Shown one piece after another: positions 23,878-33,576 of a stretch of 64,000 nucleotides of DNA. Source of the DNA: Gammaproteobacteria bacterium (lineage in GTDB: Bacteria; Pseudomonadota; Gammaproteobacteria; Xanthomonadales; SZUA-36); assembly GCA_030428105.1 (NCBI GenBank), contig JAUIBE010000002.1:186001-250000 (forward strand). The letters run 5' to 3'. The notes below the pieces were generated by a model. The model saw only the letters and a program-made list of their open reading frames with translations. It was not told where the DNA came from and made no database searches. How positions within the stretch are numbered: position 1 is the stretch's first letter; the number at the start of each line of letters is the position of its first letter. The position numbers and the translations under genes are program-made.

Positions 23878-24876
23878 ATGCAAGCGCGCCTTAGAATCGA
23901 CCGCCACTCCAAGTCCACCCAGAACCGCTTTACCTCGGTGCGCCTCGACCGCCTGGTTGAGCGCCGCGACGACCGCGACTGGGTGCAGCGCGCGATGCGC
24001 TCGGACATGGCGCGCTTTGTGCCGCTGTGGCGCAGCCGCAGCCTGATTGATGACAGTGGCGAAGAGCAACTCGCGGTCTACCTGGGCCCCGATGAGCTTT
24101 CCGACCTTGACGCCATCCAGCCGCCAACCCTGCTGGGCACCGATGGCAAGCGTTACTTTTTCGCGGTATCGATCAACGACCAGCAGCGCGAGGAAGTGAT
24201 CGAGCGACACCCTGGCGCGAAGTTTGTCGACCTGCGCAGGGCCTCGGTGCACATGGATGCCAAGCACGCCGGCGTGCTGGCCTACGCCAAGGCGCTGCAC
24301 TACTGGCAGTACCGCCAGAACTTCTGCGGCATCTGCGGCACACCCACCGTGTTCAGGTCAGCCGGCCACAAGCTGGTGTGCGGCAACGAAGAGTGCGCCC
24401 GCGAGTTTTTCCCGCGCATCGACCCGGCCATCATTGTGCTGGTGACCCACGGCAACGCCTGTCTGCTGGGCCGCAACGTGCGCTGGCCGCCCAAGCGGTT
24501 TTCCACCCTGGCCGGTTTTGTTGAGCCGGGCGAAAGCCTGGAAGATGCCGTGGTTCGCGAGGTGCAGGAAGAGTCCGGGGTTCAACTCGAACGCATCCAG
24601 TACGTATCGTCGCAACCGTGGCCGTTTCCGGCCTCGGCCATGTGCGGATTTTTCGCCGAGGCGGTTTCCATGGACTGCGCCACCACGGACGAACTTGAAG
24701 AGCTTCGCTGGTTCACCGTCGACCAACTGGTCGAGGCGGTCATGAGCGGCGAGGTGCTGCTGTCGCCACCGGTGTCAATTGCTTTTCGCCTGTTGGCTGA
24801 ATGGTTTGAGAACAACAACGGCGGTGACCTGGAAGCCCTCACCCGCGAGGCGCGCCAGCGCCTCAAGTCTGCCTAG
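23878..24876 (+). CDS. nudC: NAD(H) pyrophosphatase / RNA NAD-decapping hydrolase NudC
   Basis: The 332-residue protein has a four-cysteine zinc ribbon (C150, C153, C168, C173), a full Nudix box beginning GFVEPGESLEDAVVREV (about 213-235), and the NADH-diphosphatase signature SQPWPFPAS. It splits NADH and removes NAD caps from RNA. It starts 14 bases after erpA and is probably co-transcribed. Confidence 0.96.
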   Translation: MQARLRIDRHSKSTQNRFTSVRLDRLVERRDDRDWVQRAMRSDMARFVPLWRSRSLIDDSGEEQLAVYLGPDELSDLDAIQPPTLLGTDGKRYFFAVSINDQQREEVIERHPGAKFVDLRRASVHMDAKHAGVLAYAKALHYWQYRQNFCGICGTPTVFRSAGHKLVCGNEECAREFFPRIDPAIIVLVTHGNACLLGRNVRWPPKRFSTLAGFVEPGESLEDAVVREVQEESGVQLERIQYVSSQPWPFPASAMCGFFAEAVSMDCATTDELEELRWFTVDQLVEAVMSGEVLLSPPVSIAFRLLAEWFENNNGGDLEALTREARQRLKSA

Positions 24877-24975
24877 CCCTGCAGCCAACAACCCGCTTGA
24901 ATCACCCGCCACCGGGTTTGCTAAACTGGGGTTGAAAAGCCGCGTCGCGGCTGCGGGGACATTCACCATACCGGC

Positions 24976-25857
24976 ATGACCATCATTTCGATCCTGATTG
25001 CTTTTGCCTTGTGCCATTTCGTCCGGGAACTGGGCCGCGTGCGCCAGCACGGCTGGCTGGATTCATGGGTTGGATTTGCCAACCGAAATTTCTCCGAACT
25101 GCCCGGCTGGCAGGGGTTTGGCGGCTTCCTGGTGCTTATCCTGGTTCCGCTGCTGGGCCTGGTACTGGTTTACAAGGTTTTCGACCAGACCCTGGGGGTC
25201 GCCGGCGAATTCCTGATCGCCCTGCTGGTTCTGGTTTACACCTTCGGCCCGCGCGACATCGATACCGATGTGGCGGCGATCGTAAACGCCGAGGATGAAG
25301 AGGCCGGCGAGGAGGCCGTGCGCGAACTGTTGGGAGGCAACCCGCCAGAGGACGAGGATGCTTTCAAATCAGCGATGATCGACGCGATTTTCAGCGAATC
25401 GCTGCGCCGTTGGTTTGGGATTATCTTCTGGTTTGCCGTGCTGGGCATCATCGGCGCCATGCTGTATCGCATGGTGGATTGGCTGCAGGGCCGCGATGTG
25501 GAGCTTTCCGACCGCCAGCGCCTGGCGTTTCGCCGCATGCAGCAGGTAATGGACTGGCCGGCGGCGCAACTCATGACCCTGGCGCTGGCCATCGCCACCG
25601 ATTTTGATTCCGTGTTTGGCGCCTGGAAGCAGTACCACGACGAGCAGGGGCACGGCCTGTTCGAGGGCAACAACGGCTTCCTGCTGGCCAGCGCGCGTTG
25701 CATCGTGCTCACCGGGCACGCGGCACGCGATGGCTATGCCGACCAGCTCGACGGCCCGATGGCAAGCATCAAGCAGGCCATGGACCTGGTATGGCGCGCG
25801 CTGGGCGTGTGGCTCACCGTGCTGGCGCTGTTGCTGCTGATCGACGTCATTTCCTGA
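24976..25857 (+). CDS. ampE: AmpE-like inner-membrane signalling modulator
   Basis: The 293-residue protein has N-terminal and C-terminal membrane helices and a cytoplasmic middle. It matches the AmpE/CobD-like family by LRRWFGIIFWFAVLGIIGAMLYR and the late ALGVWLTVLALLLLIDVIS. AmpE is linked to beta-lactamase induction and peptidoglycan-recycling signals in enterobacteria. Usually ampD precedes it; none is present here, though ampG and anmK lie about 10 kb away. The next gene, BtuF-like, begins four bases after the stop. Confidence 0.82.
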   Translation: MTIISILIAFALCHFVRELGRVRQHGWLDSWVGFANRNFSELPGWQGFGGFLVLILVPLLGLVLVYKVFDQTLGVAGEFLIALLVLVYTFGPRDIDTDVAAIVNAEDEEAGEEAVRELLGGNPPEDEDAFKSAMIDAIFSESLRRWFGIIFWFAVLGIIGAMLYRMVDWLQGRDVELSDRQRLAFRRMQQVMDWPAAQLMTLALAIATDFDSVFGAWKQYHDEQGHGLFEGNNGFLLASARCIVLTGHAARDGYADQLDGPMASIKQAMDLVWRALGVWLTVLALLLLIDVIS

Positions 25858-25861
25858 CCCG

Positions 25862-26782
25862 GTGCTTTGGGTCGCCAAAGCCGGGTGGGCGAAAGTCTGG
25901 GCACGAACCGCCTGTCTTTGCTTCCTTGCCGGGTTCGTATCCGCGGCGCACGCCGAGCCGATCGTGTTGCAGCAGTCGTTCGGCGGAACACTGCAGCTAG
26001 AGCAACCCGCCCGCCGGGTTATCACGCTTTCCCCCCATCTCACCGAACTGGTGTTTGACGCTGGCGCGGGCGAAACCATCGTGGCCACGGTGGAATACAG
26101 CAACTGGCCACCTCAAGCCGAGGACATTCCAAGGGTTGGAGATGCCTTTCGTATTGACGCCGAGCGCGTGCAATTGCTCAAGCCCGACCTGGTGATTGGC
26201 TGGGAAACCGGCAACCCCGGGTCGGCGCTGGCCGGCCTTGCCGACCTTGGCTTGAAAGTCTGGAGCCTGGAGATCCGCACACCCGGCGAAATCGCCGAGA
26301 CGCTGGAAGCTGTTGGACGGGCGCTTGGCACGGCAGAAACTGCCGAGGTTGCCGCAAGCAAGGTGCGGCAACAACTGGAGCAGCTTTCAACTAACTACGC
26401 CAACCGCCCCGCGGTGCGCTATTTCTACCAGATTTCAGCCCAGCCGCTTTACACCGTCAACGGCGAACACCTGATCAGCCAGGGGCTGGCCCTTTGCGGT
26501 GGTGAGAATGTCTTTGCCGCGCTTTCCGGGCTGGCGCCCCAGGTAGGCCAGGAGGCGGTTCTGCTGGCCGACCCGGATGCCCTGCTCGCCCCCGACATTC
26601 CCGGCGCTGACGATCCCTTTGCGCAGTGGCGTTCGTGGCCGCGCCTGAAAGCGGTGCGCCAGCAGAATTTCCTCAAGCTCCCGGCCGACGCCATCAGCCG
26701 CGCCACGCCCCGATTCCTGGATGCAGTTAAACTGGCCTGCAGCCGGCTAGACGAAATTCGAGCAAACGGAGATTCGCCATGA
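25862..26782 (+). CDS. BtuF-like periplasmic cobalamin-binding protein
   Basis: The 306-residue protein begins with GTG and an N-terminal hydrophobic signal peptide that ends near SAAHAEP. The body matches periplasmic binding proteins of the BtuF/FecB type: RRVITLSPHLTELVFDAGAG, VGDAFRIDAERVQLLKPDLVIGW. The most likely ligand is cobalamin, but no btuC or btuD permease genes lie here, so iron-siderophore cannot be excluded. It overlaps the next gene by ATGA. Confidence 0.8.
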   Translation: MLWVAKAGWAKVWARTACLCFLAGFVSAAHAEPIVLQQSFGGTLQLEQPARRVITLSPHLTELVFDAGAGETIVATVEYSNWPPQAEDIPRVGDAFRIDAERVQLLKPDLVIGWETGNPGSALAGLADLGLKVWSLEIRTPGEIAETLEAVGRALGTAETAEVAASKVRQQLEQLSTNYANRPAVRYFYQISAQPLYTVNGEHLISQGLALCGGENVFAALSGLAPQVGQEAVLLADPDALLAPDIPGADDPFAQWRSWPRLKAVRQQNFLKLPADAISRATPRFLDAVKLACSRLDEIRANGDSP

Positions 26783-27999
26783 ACCCAGCCCTGATCACCT
26801 CGCCTGTGGGCGTCATGACGGTCCTGGTGGCTGTTGTCGGCTTCTGGTTCTGGCTGAACCGGGTCACCAACTGGAAGATCTTCAATTACCTGCCCCCCTT
26901 ACTGTGGATCTACGCCAGCCCGGTGCTGCTGTCGAACACCGGCGTGATTCCGTTCAGCAGCCCGGCCTACGATTTCCTGCGCGCCTACGGCCTGCCCGTG
27001 TTCATAGTCCTGATGCTGATCAAGGTGGATATCCTGGGCGCGGTGCGGGTCATGGGCAAAGGCGTATTCGTGATGCTGCTGGGAACCGCCGGCGTGGTGC
27101 TCGGCGGCTTCCTCGCCTACCTGCTGGGACAGAGCCTGCACACCGGGCCGGACGCCTGGCTGCGCTTTCCGCTGCCTGAAGACAGCTGGAAGACCTTCGG
27201 CACCCTGGCGGGAAGCTGGATTGGCGGCACCGGCAACATGACCGCCGCCCACGCCGCGCTGGATGGCAACAGCGAGCAGATGACCATGGCCGCCGCTGCC
27301 GACCAGATGGTTTACCTCATCTGGCTTCCCATCCTGCTGGGCAGCAAGGCCTTTGCCGACCGCTTCAACCGTTGGATGAAAGTGCCCGATGGCCGCATCC
27401 GCGCCATGGAGCGCGCCGCTGCTGAAGCCACCGTCGAAGAAAAAGCGCCCAGCATGGTGCAGTTCGTGTCGCTGGCGCTGGTGGCGCTGGGCTGCACCTG
27501 GATTGCCGTTTCCCTCAGCGAAGTGTTGCCTCCGGTCGCCCTGGCGGGCGCCACCATTATTTCCGGCAGCACCTGGCTGATCCTGATCGTCACCACCCTG
27601 GCCCTGATGGCCTCGGCCACGCCCATCAGGCAGTTGCCGGCGGCGCAGAACATCGCCATCGCCATTATTTATGTCTACGTGGCGCGCATTGGCGCCACCA
27701 TGGATCTGTCGCAGGCCGATTTCAGCACCGTTGGCGCCTTCGTGTTGATGGCTTACGTCTGGATCGCCATTCACGGCGCCTTCATCCTGTTTGGCGCCTG
27801 GTTGTTCCGGGTGGATGTTCATACCGTGGCCATCGCCTCGGCCGCCAATATCGGCGGAGCGGCCTCTGCGCCTGTAGTGGCCGCCCATCACCGCGAATCG
27901 CTGGTGCCGGCTTCCATCCTGATGGCCATGATCGGCTACGCGCTGGGCAACTACCTGGCTATTCTTACCGGCAGGCTCGGCCAACTGTTTGGGGGCTAA
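26779..27999 (+). CDS. DUF819 family membrane protein
   Basis: The 406-residue protein has about ten membrane helices and matches the DUF819 (YjcL-like) family by LRAYGLPVFIVLMLIKVDI, GSWIGGTGNMTAAHAAL and SAANIGGAASAPVVAAHHRE. The two-repeat, glycine-rich architecture suggests a transporter, but no substrate is established. It overlaps the BtuF-like gene and is followed after three bases by the channel gene. Confidence 0.85.
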   Translation: MNPALITSPVGVMTVLVAVVGFWFWLNRVTNWKIFNYLPPLLWIYASPVLLSNTGVIPFSSPAYDFLRAYGLPVFIVLMLIKVDILGAVRVMGKGVFVMLLGTAGVVLGGFLAYLLGQSLHTGPDAWLRFPLPEDSWKTFGTLAGSWIGGTGNMTAAHAALDGNSEQMTMAAAADQMVYLIWLPILLGSKAFADRFNRWMKVPDGRIRAMERAAAEATVEEKAPSMVQFVSLALVALGCTWIAVSLSEVLPPVALAGATIISGSTWLILIVTTLALMASATPIRQLPAAQNIAIAIIYVYVARIGATMDLSQADFSTVGAFVLMAYVWIAIHGAFILFGAWLFRVDVHTVAIASAANIGGAASAPVVAAHHRESLVPASILMAMIGYALGNYLAILTGRLGQLFGG

Positions 28000-28002
28000 A
28001 GC

Positions 28003-28992
28003 GTGAGCGCGCGCAAACGGGTTGCTGAACTGCTGGAGGCCCAGCGCCCGAACGACCCCTGGGGCCGGGTGGTCGACTTTTTCCTGGTCACGCTGATTTT
28101 CGCCAACGTGGTGATGGTGGTGCTGGAGACCGAGGAGGGCTTCTCCGCCGGTTGGTCGGGTTTCTTCTGGAGATTCGAACTCTTCAGCGTGGCGATATTC
28201 ACCGTCGAGTACCTGCTACGCCTTTGGTCCTGTGTTGATCGCGAGGGCCAGCCGGATCGCAGCCCGGCAAAGGCGCGCCTGCGCTGGGTGTTTTCCCCGC
28301 TTGGCCTGATCGACCTGCTCGCCATCCTGCCGTTCTACATTTTCCTGCTGGTGCCGGGCGGCGCTCACTCCATGCTCATGCTGCGTATTTTCCGCGGACT
28401 GCGCCTGCTGCGGGTGTTCAAGCTGACGCGCTATTCGCCGGCGCTGAGAATCCTCACCAGCGTGCTTTACCGCGAGGCCAATACGCTGCTGGTGGTCACT
28501 TTCGTAATGATGGTGATGCTGGTCATGACGGCCTGGGGCATCTTCCTGTTTGAGCGTACCGCACAGCCCGAGCATTTCGGCAGCTTGCCCCGATCTTTGT
28601 GGTGGGCTGTGGTCACGATCACCACGGTGGGTTATGGCGACGTCGTGCCAGTGACGGTTTGGGGAAAGGTTTTTGGCGGCTTTGTTTCGATGATCGGCAT
28701 CGGCCTGGCCGCTTTGCCCGCGGGTATCCTGGCTTCAGGCTTTTCCACCGAGATGCGTCGTCGCGAGGCAGTCTACTATCGCGAGGTTCGGCGTTTCACC
28801 GAGGACGGCGAGATGTCCGAAGACGAACAGCGCCGCGCCCAGCGCCTCGCCCGCGAACTGGGGCTTAGCCACCGTGATACTTTCTCATTGACGCGCGACG
28901 CGCTGCGAGACAGCCCGGCGCATTCGCATTGCCCACACTGCGGTGCAGACCTCAAGCCACTCAATGATCATCCAGACCGGAGCGAGACGTGA
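28003..28992 (+). CDS. Voltage-gated potassium channel (Kv type)
   Basis: The 329-residue protein starts with GTG and has six membrane segments. S4 carries spaced arginines (RIFRGLRLLRVFKLTR), and the pore loop has the K+ selectivity filter TITTVGYGDVVP. A cytoplasmic tail of about 90 residues ends in HCPHCGADLKPL, a CxxC pair that may bind metal. The layout fits tetrameric 6-TM potassium channels of the KvAP/Kch type. Confidence 0.92.
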   Translation: MSARKRVAELLEAQRPNDPWGRVVDFFLVTLIFANVVMVVLETEEGFSAGWSGFFWRFELFSVAIFTVEYLLRLWSCVDREGQPDRSPAKARLRWVFSPLGLIDLLAILPFYIFLLVPGGAHSMLMLRIFRGLRLLRVFKLTRYSPALRILTSVLYREANTLLVVTFVMMVMLVMTAWGIFLFERTAQPEHFGSLPRSLWWAVVTITTVGYGDVVPVTVWGKVFGGFVSMIGIGLAALPAGILASGFSTEMRRREAVYYREVRRFTEDGEMSEDEQRRAQRLARELGLSHRDTFSLTRDALRDSPAHSHCPHCGADLKPLNDHPDRSET

Positions 28993-29026
28993 TCGGATAC
29001 CTATCGCCGATTGCCACGGGCCATCA

Positions 29027-29512
29027 CTAACCGCCCAGCAAGTTGCCGAAGCCGCCTGCGTTCATGGTCCAGATGGCGTAATTAAGGTAGGCCGCGAACG
29101 CCAGCCACAGCACCAGCGGAATCATCAGGGTACCGGCCTGGCGCTTGACCAGGAAGAAGGCGCGCGTGCACATGATGGCGACTGCCACGATCAGCACCAG
29201 CAGCATGAACGCCCAGCCAGGGCGGTGCAGTTCGAACATGAGCCACGACCAGGCCACGTTCATCAACAACACCAGCAACCACCAGGTGAGCGCGCCGACG
29301 CGAATACTGCGACCGGAAAGCCAGACCTGCCAGGCGGCAACCGCCATTAGCACGTAGAGCACTGCCCACACCGGGCCGTACAGCCACGGCGGCGGCGTCC
29401 ATTCCGGCTTGTTCAGCATCTGGTACCAGGCGCCGGCCTCGAAGGTGCCGCCGTAGGCCGACGCAGCGACCACCAGCAGCAGGAAAAAGCCCAGAGAAAG
29501 ATATCGATCCAT
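29027..29512 (-). CDS. TspO/MBR family protein
   Basis: The 161-residue protein has five hydrophobic segments and the TspO signature WYQMLNKPEWTPPPWLYGPVW early in the sequence, with the Trp-rich ALWLAF/LNYAIW motifs near the end. TspO proteins bind porphyrins and, in some bacteria, influence tetrapyrrole or stress responses. hemJ lies 6 kb away, so a functional link is only speculation. Confidence 0.94.
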   Translation of the reverse strand: MDRYLSLGFFLLLVVAASAYGGTFEAGAWYQMLNKPEWTPPPWLYGPVWAVLYVLMAVAAWQVWLSGRSIRVGALTWWLLVLLMNVAWSWLMFELHRPGWAFMLLVLIVAVAIMCTRAFFLVKRQAGTLMIPLVLWLAFAAYLNYAIWTMNAGGFGNLLGG

Positions 29513-29627
29513 GATGCAAAGAGCCCCAAAGTTTGCCTGAGTTCAATTGGCGCGCGCAGGCGTCGGCTTCACCAGCCCGCAAATCCGGGCGAACAGCCCA
29601 GCTTGCAGTTTTTCATGCCGGGGATGA

Positions 29628-30419
29628 TCAGATCAAGCCGGTGACCAGGCCGATCGCTACCGCGAACAGCAAAAACCCAACCAGAGTCTGGATGCTGCGC
29701 ATGGTGACCTTGTGCAGAAAGCGCTTGCCGACCAGCACCCCGGCGAAAGCGGCGAGCGAACCCGCCGCCACCAGGGTCCAGCCATCGAACGACCCCAGGC
29801 CAGCGCCGGCGAGATACAGCAGCCAGCCGTAAACAACGATTCGGGTAAGGTCTACCAGGAAGCCGATGACGGCGTTGCTGCCCACGAAAGCCTGGGTGTC
29901 CAGGCCCGCCTTGGCGAGAAAAGCCGAGCGCAACGCGCCCTGGTGCCCTGAAAGCCCGCCGAAAAACCCGGAAAGCACGCCGCCAAGGGGCAGGTATTTG
30001 CGATCAAACTCGAGCTTGCGAAACCGTGGCAACAGTTCAAACAGCGCGAAGCCAAACATCAGCACGCCAATCACCAGCTTGACCGGCGTGACCTCCGCCT
30101 GAGCACCCGCCAGCTGGTAAGACCAGCCCAGGTCGAAACGGGCAAACCAACCCAGCGCGGCCGCGCCCAGCATCGCCGCAACGATGGCCGGAATACCGAA
30201 ACGCCCGACAATTTGCCAATCGGCAAACTTGCCCAGCAGGCTGACCTTGAAGACATTGTTGGCGCCATGAACCAGCGCCGTGGCCACCACTGCCACTTCC
30301 ACCGGGAAAAACAGCGAGAAGACCGGCAGCATCAGGGTGCCCAGGCCGAAACCCGAGTACATCGTGAGTCCGGCGGCGAAAAAAGCCGCCAGGCCGACAA
30401 CCGCCAGCGACAGGTCCAC
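29628..30419 (-). CDS. TauE/SafE family (sulfite exporter type) permease
   Basis: The 263-residue membrane protein begins with GTG and has about eight helices. It carries the family motifs MYSGFGLGTLMLPVF and LSGFFGGLSGHQGALRSAF. Members export sulfite, sulfoacetate or related organosulfonates; the substrate here is unknown. It ends the tyrS-Nudix-dipeptidase-tauE run, 11 bases after the dipeptidase stop. Confidence 0.9.
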   Translation of the reverse strand: MDLSLAVVGLAAFFAAGLTMYSGFGLGTLMLPVFSLFFPVEVAVVATALVHGANNVFKVSLLGKFADWQIVGRFGIPAIVAAMLGAAALGWFARFDLGWSYQLAGAQAEVTPVKLVIGVLMFGFALFELLPRFRKLEFDRKYLPLGGVLSGFFGGLSGHQGALRSAFLAKAGLDTQAFVGSNAVIGFLVDLTRIVVYGWLLYLAGAGLGSFDGWTLVAAGSLAAFAGVLVGKRFLHKVTMRSIQTLVGFLLFAVAIGLVTGLI

Positions 30420-30430
30420 TGCGGAAAGGT

Positions 30431-31642
30431 CTAGCGCGCTTGCTCGGCGGCGTAGGCTTCCACGGCGCGCCAGACGCGCATCAGGTTGCCACCCAGGATC
30501 GCCTCGATATCAGGCTCTGAATAGCCACGGTCAAGAAATTCCGCCACCAGGTTGGGGTAGGTGGAAACGTCTTTCAGGCCCGTCGGCAGGCTGTCGCCCA
30601 CGCCGTCGTAATCCGAGCCGATACCAACGTATTCCACACCCACCAGCTTGATGACGTGATCGAAGTGATCGACCGCATCGGAAAGATCTGCATAGGGAAA
30701 CGGATCTTTCTCGGCGTAGGCCATCATCCACTCCGTCACTTCCGGGCCTTCGGGGTCAGCGCCGCTTTCAGCCAGCCACGCGTCGCGGGCCTCGCCCATC
30801 GCGATGTACCACTGGCGCGCTTTGTCGGTGAGGAACGAAGAACCGAAGTTGATCATGATGATGCCATCACGCGCGGCCAGCGCCTTGATCATCTCGTCGC
30901 TCATGTTGCGTTCAAAGCCGGGGGTGAAATGTCGGGCAGAGGAGTGCGTCGCCAGCACCGGCGCCTTCGACAGCTCCATGACCTGGAAAAAGGCCTCGTC
31001 CGAAACATGGGAGACATCAATCATGATGCCCAGGCGATTCATCTCGGCCACGACTTCGCGGCCAAAAGGGCTGAGGCCATTCCACTGCCGGTTCTCATCA
31101 TAAGAAGAGTCGGAAATATGGTTGGAGAGCGAGTGCGCCAGCGTGATGTAGCGGATGCCGCGGTTGTAGAAGTGCTGCAGTTTTTGCAGGTCCCCCTCAA
31201 TGGGCGAACCGTTTTCCATGCCCAGCGCCAACGCGATCATGCCCTGCGCCCTGGCCTTGACCACGTCCTGGGTGGAGTGCGCCATGGCGAATTTGCCCGG
31301 CGCGCGGCCCACCAGCGCCTCGACGTTGTCGATCAGGGTGTTGGCCAGCTCATACCCGCCGCCCGCTTCTTCCATCTCGGCCGGGGTGTAAATCGACATG
31401 AACGGCAGGTCGAGCCCACCCTGGCGGGCGCGCGGATAGTCAAAGTTGCGGTCCGGCTGGGACCGCGTAACGTCGGCCCAGCCATCGTGCAAGCGGTAGG
31501 GCATATCAACGTGGGTATCGGCAATCAGCGCACGCTGGGTGATGGCCATCGCCTGGGCGAGGTGGTCCTCGTAGCTGGCCAGCAAGGCGCTGGTGTGCAT
31601 GGCGAGCAACAGCCCGGCGGTGGTAAACAACCTGGTTTTCAT
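30431..31642 (-). CDS. Secreted membrane dipeptidase (peptidase M19)
   Basis: The 403-residue protein has a signal peptide ([22 protein letters not shown]), so I start at 31642, which overlaps the preceding gene as TGATG. Zinc-site elements of M19 dipeptidases are visible: DTHVDMPYRL, a metal-bridging Glu in GMENGSPIEG, DVSHVSDEAFF, THSSARHF and GIGSDYDGVGD. The enzyme would hydrolyse dipeptides in the periplasm, possibly including D-amino-acid dipeptides. Confidence 0.93.
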   Translation of the reverse strand: MKTRLFTTAGLLLAMHTSALLASYEDHLAQAMAITQRALIADTHVDMPYRLHDGWADVTRSQPDRNFDYPRARQGGLDLPFMSIYTPAEMEEAGGGYELANTLIDNVEALVGRAPGKFAMAHSTQDVVKARAQGMIALALGMENGSPIEGDLQKLQHFYNRGIRYITLAHSLSNHISDSSYDENRQWNGLSPFGREVVAEMNRLGIMIDVSHVSDEAFFQVMELSKAPVLATHSSARHFTPGFERNMSDEMIKALAARDGIIMINFGSSFLTDKARQWYIAMGEARDAWLAESGADPEGPEVTEWMMAYAEKDPFPYADLSDAVDHFDHVIKLVGVEYVGIGSDYDGVGDSLPTGLKDVSTYPNLVAEFLDRGYSEPDIEAILGGNLMRVWRAVEAYAAEQAR

Positions 31643-32202
31643 CAAACAGCTCCAGCTTTTTGGGGTGGGCCGGATTGCCACGACTCATTGGCGCCATCCG
31701 GCTCAATCACGTGGTCCAGCATGTGGTCGCCATCGAAAATCCAGCGGGTCTGGAAGCGCTCGCCGCGGATCATCATGGGCAACCAGAGGCGGTCATCTTC
31801 CCACATTTCATCGTAGGGGACTTCGTCCTGGCGGACCCACAGCGGGTCGGCTTCCGGCGAAGAGACCGGCACGCCTTCGAACGCGGTGGTGCGGTACACC
31901 CAGACATGGATGGAGTAGCCATCGACAAACTGGAAACGGTGCTGGCCGCAGTACTCAAGATCGGAAACGGTGATGCCCAGCTCTTCCTGGCACTCGCGAA
32001 CGGCGCAGACCTCGGGGGTTTCGCCCGGGTCAACCTTGCCGCCGGGGCCGTTGACCTTGCCCTTGCCGAGGCCGGTCTTCTTGTTGATCAGCAGGATTTC
32101 ATCGCCGCGAAACACGAACACCAGGGTGGCGCGGTCGCAGGCTTGCCAGCGATCCCAGTCAATCTCATCCAGGGTTCGAACTGCTTTCCATTCAGCACTC
32201 AT
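31642..32202 (-). CDS. Nudix hydrolase, MTH1-like (8-oxo-dGTPase type)
   Basis: The 186-residue protein has a full Nudix box starting [18 protein letters not shown] (box about residues 54-76). Its C-terminal part resembles eukaryotic MTH1 more than MutT: KVNGPGGK before the box, and [12 protein letters not shown] with W134, D136, D137 and W140, which line up with the base-recognition Trp-x-Asp-Asp of MTH1. It would clean oxidised purine nucleotides. It overlaps tyrS by ATGA and the dipeptidase by one base. Confidence 0.87.
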   Translation of the reverse strand: MSAEWKAVRTLDEIDWDRWQACDRATLVFVFRGDEILLINKKTGLGKGKVNGPGGKVDPGETPEVCAVRECQEELGITVSDLEYCGQHRFQFVDGYSIHVWVYRTTAFEGVPVSSPEADPLWVRQDEVPYDEMWEDDRLWLPMMIRGERFQTRWIFDGDHMLDHVIEPDGANESWQSGPPQKAGAV

Positions 32203-33398
32203 TTGACCTGGGCTTTGCAGAACTTGAGCTTGCCCACTTGCAGAACACCGTCAAAACCGGGCTCGAGCGTGAGCGAGCGGTCGCTGACTTTTTCGCCATC
32301 AATCCGCACCCCGCCTTGCTTGATCAGGCGGAAGGCCTCGGAGTTGCTGGCGGTGAGGCCGCACTGGGTAAGCGCCGCGGCAATGCCCACGCCCTCACCC
32401 GAGGTTTCCAGGGTGCGCTCGGGGATGTCTTCCGGCATCGCGCCCTGGCGGAAACGATCGACAAAGGTTTCACGCGCGGCATCGGCGGCGGCCTTGTCGT
32501 AAAAGCGCTCGACAATTTCCTCGCACAGCAGGAACTTGATGTCGCGCGGATTCTTGCCCTCGCCCACCTCGGTGCGGAAGGTCTCGATTTCCTCGTTGCT
32601 GCGGAAGCTGAGCAATTCGAAATAACGCCACATCAGGTCGTCTGAAATAGACATCAGCTTTCCAAACATCTGGTCGGGCGCCTCGGTGATGCCAACGTAG
32701 TTGCCCAGTGACTTGGACATCTTCTGCACTCCGTCCAACCCTTCCAGCAGCGGCAGGGTAATGATCACCTGCGGCGCCTGGCCGTAGTGCTGCTGCAGGT
32801 GGCGGCCCACGTGCAGGTTGAATTTCTGGTCGGTGCCGCCCATCTCGACGTCGGCTTCCAGCATCACCGAGTCGTAGCCTTGCGATAGCGGGTAGAGAAA
32901 CTCGTGAATGGCGATGGGCTGGTTGCCCTTGAAGCGGCGCTCGAAATCATCGCGCTCCAACATCCGCGCCACGGTGTACTTGGCGGCCAGTTCAATCATG
33001 CCCACCGAGCCCAGCTCGTTAAGCCACTCGGAGTTGAACCGCACCTCGGTCTTGTCGCGGTCCAGCACCTTGAACACCTGCTCGGCGTAGGTGTCGGCGT
33101 TTTCCTGCACCTGCTCACGGGTCAGCGGCTTGCGGGTCTCGCTCTTGCCGGTGGGGTCGCCAATCAGGCCGGTGAAGTCGCCGATCAGGAAGATGACCGT
33201 GTGCCCCAGGTCCTGGAACTGGCGCATCTTGTTCAGCACCACGGTGTGGCCAATGTGCAGGTCCGGCGCCGTCGGGTCGAAACCCACTTTCACCCGCAAC
33301 GGGCGCGAATACGCCAGCCGCTCTCGAAGCTCTTCGGCCTTGGTGAGTTCGTCTGTGCCGCGCGCAATCAGCGCTAGCGCTTTATCCAGATCCGACAT
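32199..33398 (-). CDS. tyrS: Tyrosyl-tRNA synthetase
   Basis: The 399-residue class I synthetase has the HIGH-type motif [12 protein letters not shown], the KMSKS-type loop [10 protein letters not shown], and a C-terminal S4 domain ([18 protein letters not shown]). I start at [10 protein letters not shown]; an in-frame ATG three codons upstream is possible. It is divergent from the M23 peptidase gene, a layout kept in many gammaproteobacteria. Confidence 0.97.
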   Translation of the reverse strand: MSDLDKALALIARGTDELTKAEELRERLAYSRPLRVKVGFDPTAPDLHIGHTVVLNKMRQFQDLGHTVIFLIGDFTGLIGDPTGKSETRKPLTREQVQENADTYAEQVFKVLDRDKTEVRFNSEWLNELGSVGMIELAAKYTVARMLERDDFERRFKGNQPIAIHEFLYPLSQGYDSVMLEADVEMGGTDQKFNLHVGRHLQQHYGQAPQVIITLPLLEGLDGVQKMSKSLGNYVGITEAPDQMFGKLMSISDDLMWRYFELLSFRSNEEIETFRTEVGEGKNPRDIKFLLCEEIVERFYDKAAADAARETFVDRFRQGAMPEDIPERTLETSGEGVGIAAALTQCGLTASNSEAFRLIKQGGVRIDGEKVSDRSLTLEPGFDGVLQVGKLKFCKAQVK

Positions 33399-33432
33399 AT
33401 GCTCCACTCAATCCGGCGACGGGAAACCGTGC

Positions 33433-33460
33433 ATTGTATTAAAAATGGGGTCTGAGTGAA
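33433..33460 (-). promoter_or_regulatory. Candidate tyrS promoter
   Basis: On the minus strand TTCACT (33460-33455), a 16-base spacer, and TACAAT (33438-33433) form a reasonable sigma70 promoter about 35 bases before the tyrS ATG. Confidence 0.45.
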
Positions 33461-33576
33461 CAGGAAAAACCAGGCCGGGCGTGCGATGAAGCGGTCCATT
33501 TTTGAGCAATTTTGCTTGTACTCCGGCCAGATTTTTCAGTATGGTTACCGTCCCGTGCGGGAATCCGGCACGATTC

